Shown one piece after another: positions 35,255 through 46,288 of a DNA stretch of 64,000 bases. The DNA comes from Fennellomyces sp. T-0311 (Eukaryota; Mucoromycota; Mucoromycetes; Mucorales; Lichtheimiaceae). A model generated the notes under the pieces. The model was not told the origin of the DNA, did not search any database, and saw nothing but the letters and a program-made list of their open reading frames with translations. The stretch lies in contig JALLLT010000005.1 in NCBI GenBank assembly GCA_025266875.1, positions 1,302,001 through 1,366,000 on the forward strand, given 5' to 3'. Both the position numbers and the translations under genes were made by a program. The number at the start of each line of letters is the position of its first letter. Within the stretch, counting starts at the first letter, position 1.

Positions 35255-35983
35255 CCTTGGTATGATATATAGACGACCAACATAATCCATCTTCTATAGC
35301 AATATGTATAATCAAAAGGATAACTGTGTTTAGCAATAAAGAACACAGCACACTACGTAGCACTGGAAAACAATCTAGTTACGATAGAAATCAATGTCGT
35401 TCGAAAAAAAGTCGCTATATACTTGGTACTATAAAGATCCAACTTCGGCAGCATTACATAACTTCTATGAGTACTGGAAGCTGCATGAAAGACCAAATCG
35501 TCGAGAAAAGCCATACTTACGTACCACGATGGTGTATACTAAGCAATGAAGTGATGTATGCCTCAACTATCATGGTATAACAGTTCTCGGCTGCACAGAA
35601 CCCACAAGGGAGGTATGGCATATTTAAATGGCGGTGACCATTTAAACAACATTTGGCACGATAGCTGGGGATGTAAACTCAGCGGCGTAGTATGCAAAAC
35701 AGCGGCCAAGGAAGCTATTTGATTGATCGTTAACATGCGACGGAACGTATGGCCGAAAGCATATATTGCCAACAAACTCTTCGCCCGAAGAGTACAGTTC
35801 GATTGCACCACAATTAGTTTGACATGCAGTTCCTTCTCTGTTGACTACGTCGAGCTTTATACACGGTGGTGCACACTACTTAATTTCACAGGCATCAACG
35901 TTCGCCTGCTTGAGGGGCTGAAAAACGGCAAATGACAGTCAAGTGTGTAGATATGCGTTTATTAAGAACCTGACAATGACAAA
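35255..35983. other. Intergenic without recognised genes
   Basis: Short frames occur on both strands (for example a plus frame around 35723-35935) but none is supported. Confidence 0.35.
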
Positions 35984-37508
35984 TTACGATAGCAACCCAT
36001 TATTTTTATCAGAAAAAAAAAACAACTGTACGCCAAACATATCACAGAAAGGACCGCTTGTGTATTCCTCATCCAACTCAATCTCCTCCACCTGGAAGCT
36101 GTGCGTCATCCCTTCTTCATCCGCCACGCCACTGACCAGTGGATACGTTTCTAGAGATGAGTGTTGCGAGTTCCCGGTGTCTACGAGCTTTCCATCGACA
36201 CGAACTTGCTCGGTGGTATCCTCGGCCTTTTCTCTATTCTCATCAGTGCGTCGCTCCACCTTGAGCATGCGCTGCTCCAAGAACTCGCGGGTGGCGGTAA
36301 AATATCCAGGTTGTACATAGGTATCCTTGTACATACCGTTCGATAACTGATGAAAGTCCTTTGTCTTCTGCGTGTCGCATTCCTCGTACAGCTTCTCCAT
36401 GTGCGAAGGAGGGATCAATTCATCGCGCGATCCGGATAAGAACAAGACCGGCGTCTTGACAATCCGCTTGATATTGACTTCCGAAGGCCATTGCTGATGG
36501 CACAGAAATGTCACGTACTTCAGCATTGGCATGACGTGAGGAATTAGGTTGGGCTGCGTATCGTCGAGAAATAGTCAGTGCCACCCTTTTTTCTCCCGTG
36601 TCATCCTGCTTACCAAGCTTAAGAACGTGTTTTCGACGATAAGGCCGGAGAACGCCTCTTCGTAGTGCGATACAATGTCAATGGCCACGGCGCCGCCGAT
36701 AGATTGGCCGTACGCAATCAACCGTGTATCCTTGAGAATGGGTGGGCTTGCACATATTCCAAAAGCGTCTGTGGAGATGCAGCTCACGTCAGCATATATT
36801 GCCATAGGCCGGTGGCGTGACGTACCTGTGCATCGATCCGGATGCCTTTCTCGCTTGGCTTTCCCTCGCTCAAGTCATAGCTACAGGATGCAGTGTTATA
36901 AAATGTCGGCCCATGAAAGTAACATCCTCGTGCAACATTACCCTCTATAGGACAGCATCACCACGTTGCACTTTAATTTTTGATGGTATGCTCCGGCAAT
37001 AGGCAGTGGGTGGCCCTACGTCCTGTCAAGTAAGCAACCGATCGCTGCAGGGTAACCCCGTCGGGTGCATCTCTTACCATGTTGCCAGCATTAGCCTAAT
37101 GCAGTAGCTAAGTTTAGTATGAAACGAAACAGTTTTGATCCTCACTAATACTTGTATGGAAGTGCAAATCGTAGGTGCAGCGCGTGTCTCATCCTCGTTC
37201 GCTAAAATCATGGTGTATGTGTGAAGTTTGATATTATCTTTGGTTGTAAGTGTTGTTTCCGTGTATTCCATGCTAAAGTCAGAGGGCTTGGCCACCTATG
37301 ATCTGAAGTTGGCCTTACTGCCTAATGCAGGTCTTTTAAAATGTCCAATTTACTTCGCTTCGTGATCCTTCCGAAAGGCGCTTGGGTAAATGATATCGCA
37401 TTGGTACACGTACAGTAATGCGGCGCCTGCTAGACCGGCCGGTCCATTAAACGAGAGTACGTAGGACACCCAACTAGGTACGATGACTCGAAGACCAGAG
37501 TCGCCCAT
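35984..37508 (-). pseudogene. BEM46/ABHD13-type alpha/beta hydrolase, decayed
   Basis: The order of motifs is that of the Bem46 family. There is an N-terminal membrane segment (from ATG 37508) with YPSAFRKD, then SMEYTETTLTTKDNIKLH, a decayed oxyanion-loop region, KCNVVMLSYRG, LSEGKPSEKGIRIDAQ, the nucleophile elbow YGQSIGGAVAID, ENTFLSL, TFLCHQQWPSE and PVLFLSGSRDELIPPSHM. Several introns splice cleanly. However, the frame is lost between exons 1 and 2, is broken by stops around 37045-37100, and slips by one base at about 36740 (between VQAHP and ILKDT). The expected catalytic His of the G-x-H-N-D motif is Tyr (GMYKDT, 36331-36329). The acidic C-terminal tail is open to 35984. Confidence 0.75.
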
Positions 37509-38320
37509 TAAAACAAGAGAGAAACAAGGAAGGGAAGCTCGGTGTTGCACCACAATGCAAGAATTCAATCCCAGTGGAAGAGTGCCCCTTACCGCACCAC
37601 AGCCCAAAAGCATTCACCCGGGGCAGCTCTGTATCACTGTTCCTCGTCGGCCAGGGAGATATATGCACTACTTGCCGTATGACGCTTCGTCGATAAGAAT
37701 ATCCAACACTTCAACACCGTGGGTACGTACGCAGCTGTGCCAATCCCTGCGCAATAAATAGCACCTGATATATCAAGCTTTGACGTCCACTACATCCATC
37801 TGTAAGTGCTACATGAGCACACTAGAGATGTAATTGAGTGTGGAACTTTATAAAATATAAAACTGCGATACGCATCAGCAGAAATGGCCCGAAAATAAAT
37901 TGCTGGGCTGCAGTCGATCCTCAGCTTTATCATACAAACAGAAGTCTCGCACAAGGAATTTTCATCAATCGTCGGGCTGCCACTGTATATGCAAACTTCA
38001 GGCGATACATATAAGTCCTTTACGTAGACAGATCATTTATAGCAGGTCGAAAAGGTTCAATCTGGAAAGTGCAGACGTGTCGAACACATATATTCCTCAT
38101 ATGACCAGTGCATGTTTACCAACGTGTATATTGTTTTGTGACCATGGATCCAACTTTCAGGGCTGAATTTACTTGATATATTGCAGCTGAGCTATACGTT
38201 TGGTCATTTGCAACGTCGAGACAGGAGTACTGCTAGCTAGTATGGCATCTTCAAAAGCAAATTTACTAAATTCATCCTCTAATATCGACAAGTGCGTAAT
38301 AGTACTAGTATAAAAAATTA
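37509..38320. other. Intergenic, nothing recognised
   Basis: AT-rich sequence with only short frames and no motif I can name. Confidence 0.35.
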
Positions 38321-38324
38321 TAAT

Positions 38325-38450
38325 AAGGTAAGCCTTCCGTTCTTGCACCTCTTGTAATGGAAGAAATCGCCATCCTCCATCATTCTATCCCCGTATGTTC
38401 CAATCCACGGAACTGCGCGCTGAAAACTTAGTTTTTTGGAGATGAAAGAA
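38325..38450 (-). pseudogene. Fragment related to family C copy 3
   Basis: On the minus strand the sequence around AAGTTTTCAGCGCGCAGTTC continues into a piece encoding GDRMMEDGDFFHYKRCKNG. This matches at DNA and protein level the exon at about 34725-34815 (GARMTKDGDFVHYKKCK), including the splice acceptor TTTTCAG. The similarity fades beyond about 38460. Confidence 0.5.
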
Positions 38451-38941
38451 TGGTATGACCTCTCTTTCTTTGTTACCGGTAGCAGCAATGTCAGGACCTT
38501 TTCTGCTCTGCTAGCAATGACATCCATTTCCGATTTTGACTTGTTGCCGTTGGACGCAAAGCGAGATAAGAACGTGGAGGAATTTGTCTCGCGCACTTTC
38601 AATACTTCATGCGATAGATTCGAAAAGAGGACTTTTTCGATATGTGTGTTATTTATGTTACAGAATTGAAAGAGTTGCAAGTACAGTGGGCGCAAAGGCG
38701 CGTGCAATTTAAACAGCTAGCTTGGCCACAATTATAGAGTAGGACGCTAGTTGAGCCGGAACGCCATTCCATTCATGACGGGGTGGCAGCTTCGTGCACT
38801 CGGTAAGGAACGTCCGCGCCGTGGTTGTGATGGAAACCGCATTCAACGTATTAAATGATAAAAAAAAAGACGATTGGTAAAGAAAACTCTTGAGAGTTGG
38901 TGAGTATGAAAGAGGACATGCGGCATTTTCCACAGGGAGCC

Positions 38942-39180
38942 ACTCATCATAAGGGCAGTTTATCTGATCAATCCATTAGGCACCTCCAGAGCGAGCATGC
39001 AGAGGAGAGGAAGACGATCCAGGTCGCAATCATACACTCGTACAGGCCGAGTAACGGGTGTTACTCATCATAAAAGCAGTTTATCTGATCAAGCCATTAG
39101 GCACCCCCAGAGCGAGCATGCAGAGGAGAGGAGGACGATCCGGGTCGCAATCATAAACTCATACAGGCCGAGTAGCTCCC
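38942..39180 (+). repeat. Tandem direct repeat, two units of about 121 bp
   Basis: ACTCATCATAA...CAGTTTATCTGATCAA starts at 38942 and again at 39063. The units share AGAGCGAGCATGCAGAGGAG and end ACAGGCCGAGTA. Only a few substitutions separate them. No gene is associated. Confidence 0.85.
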
Positions 39181-39804
39181 ATGTCCTCTTCAGCATCGAT
39201 AGCACATAAGCAGCAGACGAAATAAATCAGTCATGTTTTGAGTCTCATTGATTTAGCTGCCCTTTTTACGTTCGTATATGTGGCTGCTGCTTCAAGTATA
39301 AGGCAGGAGACGTGCTTGCTATTGCTGTATTGGTACATTTAGCTTCTTTGGAGGTTGATCACTGACTTTTGTCAGTCGCCAGTTTTCCACTGGAATGTGC
39401 TTTTGTGAGACATTTAGCGCTATTCCAAACCAAATCCAGCTTGGTTCGGAAAATTGTGGGTAGCCTCCTGCTCAAATGTACGATGAGCAAGCATAATAGG
39501 CTAAGGGGTGTCCGTCGCCAAGTGGTGCTTTCATGAAAGATAGCAGAAATATGCACGTACCATACACACTCCTGATGGCAGAAGTATGCTCCATAGTTAA
39601 AAGGTTGTTTCTATCTGTTCGAGAAGGATATAGTAGAATGGATGTCCATGATGTAAAGTAAGTACTTTCTAGGCAAGTTACTTCACAAACTTGTAAATGT
39701 AGTAACAACGGAAATAAGTAAGGCTTACTATTGCTGTGGATGCATGTGTATTAATCGCTCTGAGCTTTATCATTTTAAGGAACGCTACTCTTGTTTGTTT
39801 CTCC

Positions 39805-41855
39805 ATGACCAAAAAACGATCAGCAACCGCAAATCCTTCAAGACACCCTTCAAAACGGGTGAATCTTGGTAAAAACATTCTGAATGACTTGACAGAAACG
39901 ATTCACAACGCGATCAACCGAATTGACTCTGAAGACATTGGTGACGAAGAGATCCTTCGAGATTCAGAAACAATCCTTGAAGATCTCCAGGATCTTGAAA
40001 CTGCTATCCGTGCAGCTCGTGCCACTGCCTTTGGTAGAAAATGGAAATTTGTCCAAGCAATGGAAGAAGCCTCCAGAGTAATCAAGGCGACACCCAGCTC
40101 ACCGCGAGGATATCTTATTGCCAGCGATCTCTATGGCGCACAAGGACACTACAAATCAGTGATCGAGGTGGTCGAAGATGGTTTACGAACAGTTCAACCA
40201 TCCAACTGGCCTGCACTATACGACAAACGAGAGGAAGCACGACAGTACCTGGAAAAAGGAGTCGACTTCGTTCTCAAACTCCCATCTGAAGTCACCTCTC
40301 GCATCTTTGCTTTCTCAAGCGATATCCGGGCTCGCGAATACTTTCTCGACGATGTTATGACATGTACAACCGTATCGAGAAGCTGGCGTAACTCAGTACT
40401 CAACTGCGCAGAAGCTTGGGAATCTGTTGAACTAGGCGAGTACAACGCGTGGTTCGCACCGACCCCGTTATTTCAAACTGTCAGCACTTTTGTGAAAAAC
40501 CTTACTGTCTTCTGTATGGATGATACCAGACAGAAGGAAATCAAGCTAGTGAAACTGGCTTCGGCTGGCATGCTTCGATCGGTACAGCAACTGATGATCT
40601 GTAAGTTCAGTATCCGTTGACCCTTTGCCATTTGTAACAAGTATTTGCAGCGAACTACTTGTGTTCAGGCCACCAAGTAGAACTCTACACGACTCTCATT
40701 ACGCTCCTCGGGAAGCAGCTGACGGAGCTGGTAATTGAAATCAACATGGATGATGAGGATGATACCATGAATGCAAAGATCCCATTAGACATAATTCTCT
40801 CGGTGTGCCCAAATTTGGTGTACTTTAGCCTCGGTGGCAACGAACAAGTAGCTTCACTTCATTCATCCGCCTCTCAGCCTCGCCTACTGAACCTGGAAGT
40901 TATCCGATTTGAACATGGTAGACGTGATTACAATATCCTGAAATGGCTCATCCCACGGTGTCCACGGTTGCAACGCCTCACTGTTTCATGCTTTCCATTC
41001 AAGCTACTTCCTCTTATCAAGAAGCATTGCCCCAAGCTCAAGGACCTTAATATAGCCAGCTATAATGCCTCTGGTGGACTCATAGAACCTACAGATAATA
41101 TGCAGCATTCAGGATTGCAACGGTTGACCTATCATTTCGAAGAAAACGACGCCAGCCAAATGGTACAAAACTTGGTACCGTTTTTCTCGAAGAACAAGGA
41201 CACCTTAGAGATTGTCGATCTCAATGTGACAGGACGTAATCACGTCCCAGTACAGCCTCATTGGGATTCTATTGCAAGTGGCCAGTATACTCGCCTGACA
41301 TATTTGAATCTTATTTTCGACAAAGCAGCATCACAAGACATCGGCAGCGGTATATCCCAGTTCTTGCGACGATGCCCAATGGTGGAACAGATATATCTAA
41401 AAATTGACGGCCAAGTTCAGAATGACTTTTTCGCGCCACTGATCGACATGCCCCGTCTTCGCGATCTAGCAATATTTAATGTCCAGTCTGGCGGCGGTCT
41501 GGACCAGTTTTTTAAGCACCATTCAGATCTCGGTCATCGATCTCCTTTGCAAGTACTTGGAGTCAGCCACTGCACCAAAATAACCGATGATGTACTTCAT
41601 GCGATAGCTGATATTCCAACTTTGCAGATCATCCACTTTCGAGGACATTTTCCTTTGACTACCCATAACGGAATGGAAAGGTTCTTTCGCAAAGTTGTTA
41701 TGAATGCAAACCTGAGAATCCTTTATATGCACAATGTAATGCACCTGAGTCGTGACTCAGGAAAAGAGCTAGAGAGCCTATGTAATATGACATGGAAAAA
41801 CTACAGAAGGGACTCTGAAGAGTACTCTGTTGAGCTCGAACGAAAGGAAAAATGA
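39805..41855 (+). CDS. F-box/LRR protein with TPR-like N-terminus
   Basis: There are two exons, 39805-40600 and 40651-41855, with a 50-nt intron (GTAAGT...TTGCAG). They total 2001 nt, giving 666 residues, in frame throughout. The start is the first ATG in the frame. Residues of about 60-145 form a TPR-like helical region (RGYLIASDLYGAQGHYKSVI). The F-box follows (LKLPSEVTSRIFAF...CTTVSRSWRNSVL, about residues 155-210). The rest is leucine-rich repeats (LEVIRFEHG, LKDLNIASYN, LQVLGVSHCTKITDDVL). Such proteins are substrate receptors of SCF ubiquitin ligases, with the F-box binding Skp1 and the LRRs binding substrate. The target is unknown. It is the intact member of a local cluster of three. 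Confidence 0.85.
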
Positions 41856-42188
41856 GTTAAAGCACTTGACTGTATGCCCTTTTTAGAATATAATAAAAGC
41901 AAGCTTTCGCTCATACGTAGCTGCGAAAGCATATGTAGTACTGTCATTATTTATCTTGCAGATTTACTAAGACGGTATTCACCTACATACAAACCTATAA
42001 GTATACGTAATATAAAACTTGGTTTATCTATCAAAACTCGTTCAAAATATTATTTTGCAGATGAATTGAGTTTTGGACGATCTTCCTACTAGCCGACTTG
42101 AGGATCCCACACACCTCGTATGTCACATGAAATAAGCTGGAAAAAATAGCTGGCTGTTTCTGTCAAGGACCACCAAGCAACTATCACC

Positions 42189-43540
42189 ATGGAATGTCAA
42201 ACGCAATGTCCAAAGAAACCGAGACAGCATTCGTTCGACCAGGCGACCAAATTCGTATCTGCTGGCGATTATGACGATGCAATCCCAGTAAGTGACACAC
42301 GCGATTCAGGAGCTTTACTGGAAAGACCTTATACAACTACTCGACGTTCGTCTCGAGGCTTATATCGCGAAGAACGATGTACAACATGGCGCGAACCCGA
42401 TAGCAACAGACTGTCGTCGACGGATCAAGTTTGACAAGAGTCACCAATTGATGAGCATGCTCATAAGAGTGTAAACTGGCATTGGCAATAGGGTGCTTGC
42501 GCGACACAGGAGAGCTGTAATTGATGCAACGCAACATCAAAAGTGCAATCAGAGTTTATGGACAAAGGATCACCAATGTCAGTGGACACGAACATATTTT
42601 CTTATCGATGGCAGAAACACCCAACAATGTCCCAAAGGTATGAAACGATATGTGCCATTGGAAGACGTCCCAAACATATTTCAACATCTTGACTATAATA
42701 CTTCCCTCAAACTTACTGTCGTTTCGAATAGCTGGCGTGAATTTACCTTGCAATGACCAGCAGCGTAGCACATCCTTGACTTGGATGAACGTTGTGAGAA
42801 AAACAACTCTCTTCTTAAAGTCAGAAAATTCGTTCAAAAGACCTACTTCAGCTATTTTGAAGAGCCTAGCTTATTGAACAGTTAAGATAGTTTACCTTTC
42901 TTGGTAAGTATACATAAGGCCTTTGGTGTGCGGCAATGTGCTAATAATACATAAGTTATTATTCGATACTGATGTACCCTATTCGGTGACATATTTTACA
43001 TAGATACTCACAGGTTTTGACTTGTTCAGGACTATGGAATGAGTGATCCACGGAGAAGCTCACACCTCTACATATTTTCCTGGAAACTTGACCGAATCTT
43101 CAAGCGCTTGGGATACTTGGGTGGCTTTGAGGATACTACTGAAGCCAATTACGACTGGCTCACCGAAATGCGGACCAAGGTCACACAGCTTGTATCAGTT
43201 ATCCTGATGGAAGCGCTGGCTTTAATATTGAAAAGCTCCTTCTGCTACTTCCTGACCTTATATTTCTGTTTCTATAGAAGTGGAGGAGGTATGATACAGA
43301 CATATAACTATTTACTTCACAAGGCTTCGAAAGCTCATACTTAGTCCCTTTGATGAGAATGGGTGTAAGGGCTACCTTGAGTAAGTAAAAGCATACCAAA
43401 AGACCTTCAGTGGTTAAGTCTCGGAGGATCCAATGATACGCAACAATCAGAAACTATGGCTACGATTATCAACAACTATATCGACACAGTTGAATACCTT
43501 ATTCTCCGTGTTGAAATGGGAGATGACGATGCTCCAAGAC
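42189..43540 (+). pseudogene. Decayed F-box/TPR paralogue
   Basis: Starting at ATG 42189 the order of pieces is that of the neighbouring gene. There is a TPR-like N-terminus (FDQATKFVSAGDYDDAI; then in another frame AIQELYWKDLIQLLDVRLEA) and an F-box (RYVPLEDVPNIFQHLDYNTS...VVSNSWREF, 42640-42755). A downstream piece (KLDRIFKRLGYLGGFED) follows. Frame changes occur near 42290, 42475 and 42760 and no splice sites repair them. Confidence 0.65.
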
Positions 43541-44131
43541 CCTAGGCTCACTTTTTCCTGACATCAACATTTCAAATATCGCGACTCTGAAACTTTGCTT
43601 ACTAAAAGTCGACCCTCCTCGCAAAGAATGGGTTGAAGATTATCCGAATAGGGAAGCGTAGCGCTGGGAGTGGATTTCGTCAACGACTCCATCCTCAAAT
43701 TGAAAATGCTGCCAAGGCTCCGGCGGCTAATATTGCGCTTTTCGACCAAGCGGAAATAAGCAATTTTTGAAACGAACGAGCGAGTAGGCAAGAATCGCAA
43801 ATTTACGTGTCTGATGAATGACTATGACTATAACAGAAATCATAAGCGCATCCAAAGCAGCAGGTGTATCGATGAAGCTTGTAGATTACGCCACCAGTGT
43901 ATAGTGCACCTGCCTACATTACTGTGAAATGGAGATACCGCTTCGGCTTGCTGTCGAAATGTCATACTAGCTCTTTATTGTTTATAATATAATATTCTGG
44001 CATCTGGAGCGCATAGGTGCCATCAGTCGCGCCGTGTAACTTCTCCTTGGCGACTGTGATCCCCGCCAAATTTTATTTGTCCTGAAGGCCGGCTTTTTCT
44101 TTTTTTTCTGCCACCATTCATTCGAACTTTC

Positions 44132-45849
44132 ATGGCCCAGCCGACATTCACCCCTACATCAACATTGGTGAAGACTGAAGGCTCACGAACTGTCCCGAAA
44201 TTCGAAATACCCAACTTTAATGGTACGATTAAGTCATTCGAGAAAGGCAAACGCGCCTACGCGAAAGGAAAGTATCGTCGTGCGACCGAGTATTACAATT
44301 GCGCCCTTGACGCTCTACAGGACGAATTTTTGTCAGCAATAAACGATCGCCTATCCGTGTTCTACAAGTTGAAAAAAGAGTATGACATTGCTGAATTCGA
44401 GAGTAAGCTGAAGCTAATGGAGCCCTTTTTACATTGCCTAACGATTTATTAATCAGAAATACTATACACTGGCGATACATGGTTCAAGAGCGCACCATCC
44501 GACACCAAGGTCAGCTTAGAGCACCTGGCATTACCCACCAGATTTACTTTGGACAACGGAAGTCACAGTATGTATATGGTTGAGGGTGCCGCACAGCCGC
44601 GAACCGTAACGATAGTCGTCCACTAGACCCTTATTCCCCACTGCTCAAATGCGTCCAAACCGCTGCAAAGCTGATGGGTTTTCGACTTTCGTGGCTTACG
44701 TTAGCAGATCTATCCTCCTTTGACCCGCCAGCGACGAATTTGATCGATATGAAAGACTACCCAAGCCTCATGGGTGCGGTGGATAAGCATTGTCTCGTTC
44801 TCAGAGCATTTAATTACGGCACTGTGACAAGATTAAAAGACCAAAGCCTGCCGTTCTCCGGAGGCTTGAGCATGCTGCAATTCCATCCACCAAAGTCAGC
44901 CAGAAGCACTGGCTTGAATGCCAACGTAACCCTGGACCGATGGTTTCGAAAGTGGCGACGCAGTCTCCGGGTACTGAGCTTGGACTTGGACATTCTGGAG
45001 AACGGCCAATTCAGTGCTTTGGAGACCCTAACCCGGTGCGGCCATACTCGAATAAAAGTACTCCTTCTCAATGCCTCAAGCAAATGCGCCATTGGATCCC
45101 AAGCGATAACTCGTTTGATATATCGATGCCCATGGCTTACCGAACTCAGTCTCACCGGCACACAATTGTGGCATGACCAAATCTATTACACACTGGCAAA
45201 TTCAAAGTGCTTGGAGATACTTTACATACGCGAGAACCGATGCGTCAGTACGTGGATGCACGGAGAAGCCAACTCGACTATCACACCAAAGGCCTTTTTG
45301 TATTTCTTCAAGCATGCAACGGCGCTGCGCTTTTTTTCGTACTCTTTTCCAACAGACCTCCGGAAACCACCGATACTCTCGTTCACATTTCAGCTGTCAG
45401 AGGCAATCGCCATGTCCAATGTTCATACACTGGAACTACCCGTTTTTGCACTCACATGCGAAACATTACCTCCCTTCGTAGAGAACTTGCGAAGTTCTCA
45501 AATACGAACGCTCAAGGTCTCAGTGAGCGGTCCAATCGAAGACGAACTCGTTGCCTTTGTACAAATGGAGCACTTGACAGAGTTGATTATCGAGGGCATC
45601 AGCACGTATCAAATCAAGTTAAGGCATGTGTACCAGTTATTTGACTACTGGGACCATGAACAAATGCTTAAGGTCTACATTTCCACCAAGAATACCCCTC
45701 ATTTTATCACGGGTCACATACCACCTCGAGAAGAGCGCAGGAAACAGTTACTTGATGATCCTTTTGAACAGTACTCGATAACCGCAATCACCCCAACTGA
45801 AACAGAGTTGTTCGAGCGTCATCCAAGAAGACACATATATCCGCTATAG
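44132..45849 (+). CDS. LRR protein of the F-box/TPR family lacking a visible F-box
   Basis: There are three exons: 44132-44402, 44457-44567 and 44627-45849. The introns are GTAAGC...ATCAG (54 nt) and GTATGT...CTAG (59 nt). They total 1605 nt, giving 534 residues. The first intron removes an in-frame TAA at 44450. The N-terminus has a TPR-like helix pair (FEKGKRAYAKGKYRRATEYY). Then comes KILYTGDTWFKSAPSDTKVS and an LRR-like C-terminal two thirds (LRVLSLDLDILENG, LTELSLTGTQLW, LTELIIEGIS). Where the first gene of the cluster has its F-box, this one has none that I can see. It may have lost Skp1 binding or have an unusual F-box. Confidence 0.75.
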
Positions 45850-46288
45850 TTTTTAATGTAAAATATAGATTTAGACTACTTTATCCCATTCACTTCAGAG
45901 ATTGCAATGACACTAATGTTTCATCCAAGAAATATCGAGGGCTTTTATGATATAAAGCTACCTTCCAGTATCATCTGTAAGTAAGGGACAAATACATGCG
46001 CATCTATGACTTATTAGAACGTGTATTAAGAGTAGAACATTCATACGAATCCTTCACAGCAGCACTGCTCAAAAGTAAGTTTTCATACAATCGAAGCACA
46101 ACGTATAGAGTTCAAGCACTGTAAAATTAAGGTATATTAAGATAGATGGCGTGCTATGTTAAATAGAAAAGACGCCAACAAGCTAATACAGAGAATAAAA
46201 CTGGAAAATAAGTGACTCTTCGCATTAGCATAAAAACAGGTGTATAAAATCGAAAAGAAAATCCATTCAACAAAATTGCGTGGCAAGC
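45850..46288. other. Intergenic between convergent genes
   Basis: AT-rich 3' region shared by the LRR gene and the NDK gene. No feature is recognised. Confidence 0.4.

Noticed and set aside
43564..43800. Minus-strand frame at the end of the decayed F-box paralogue
   Set aside because: The plus strand carries the residual homology; the minus frame has no family resemblance.
44450..44452. In-frame stop in the third F-box-family gene, first taken as a pseudogene lesion
   Set aside because: It lies inside a 54-nt intron with GTAAGC donor, CTAAC branch-like site and ATCAG acceptor. Splicing restores a 534-residue frame.
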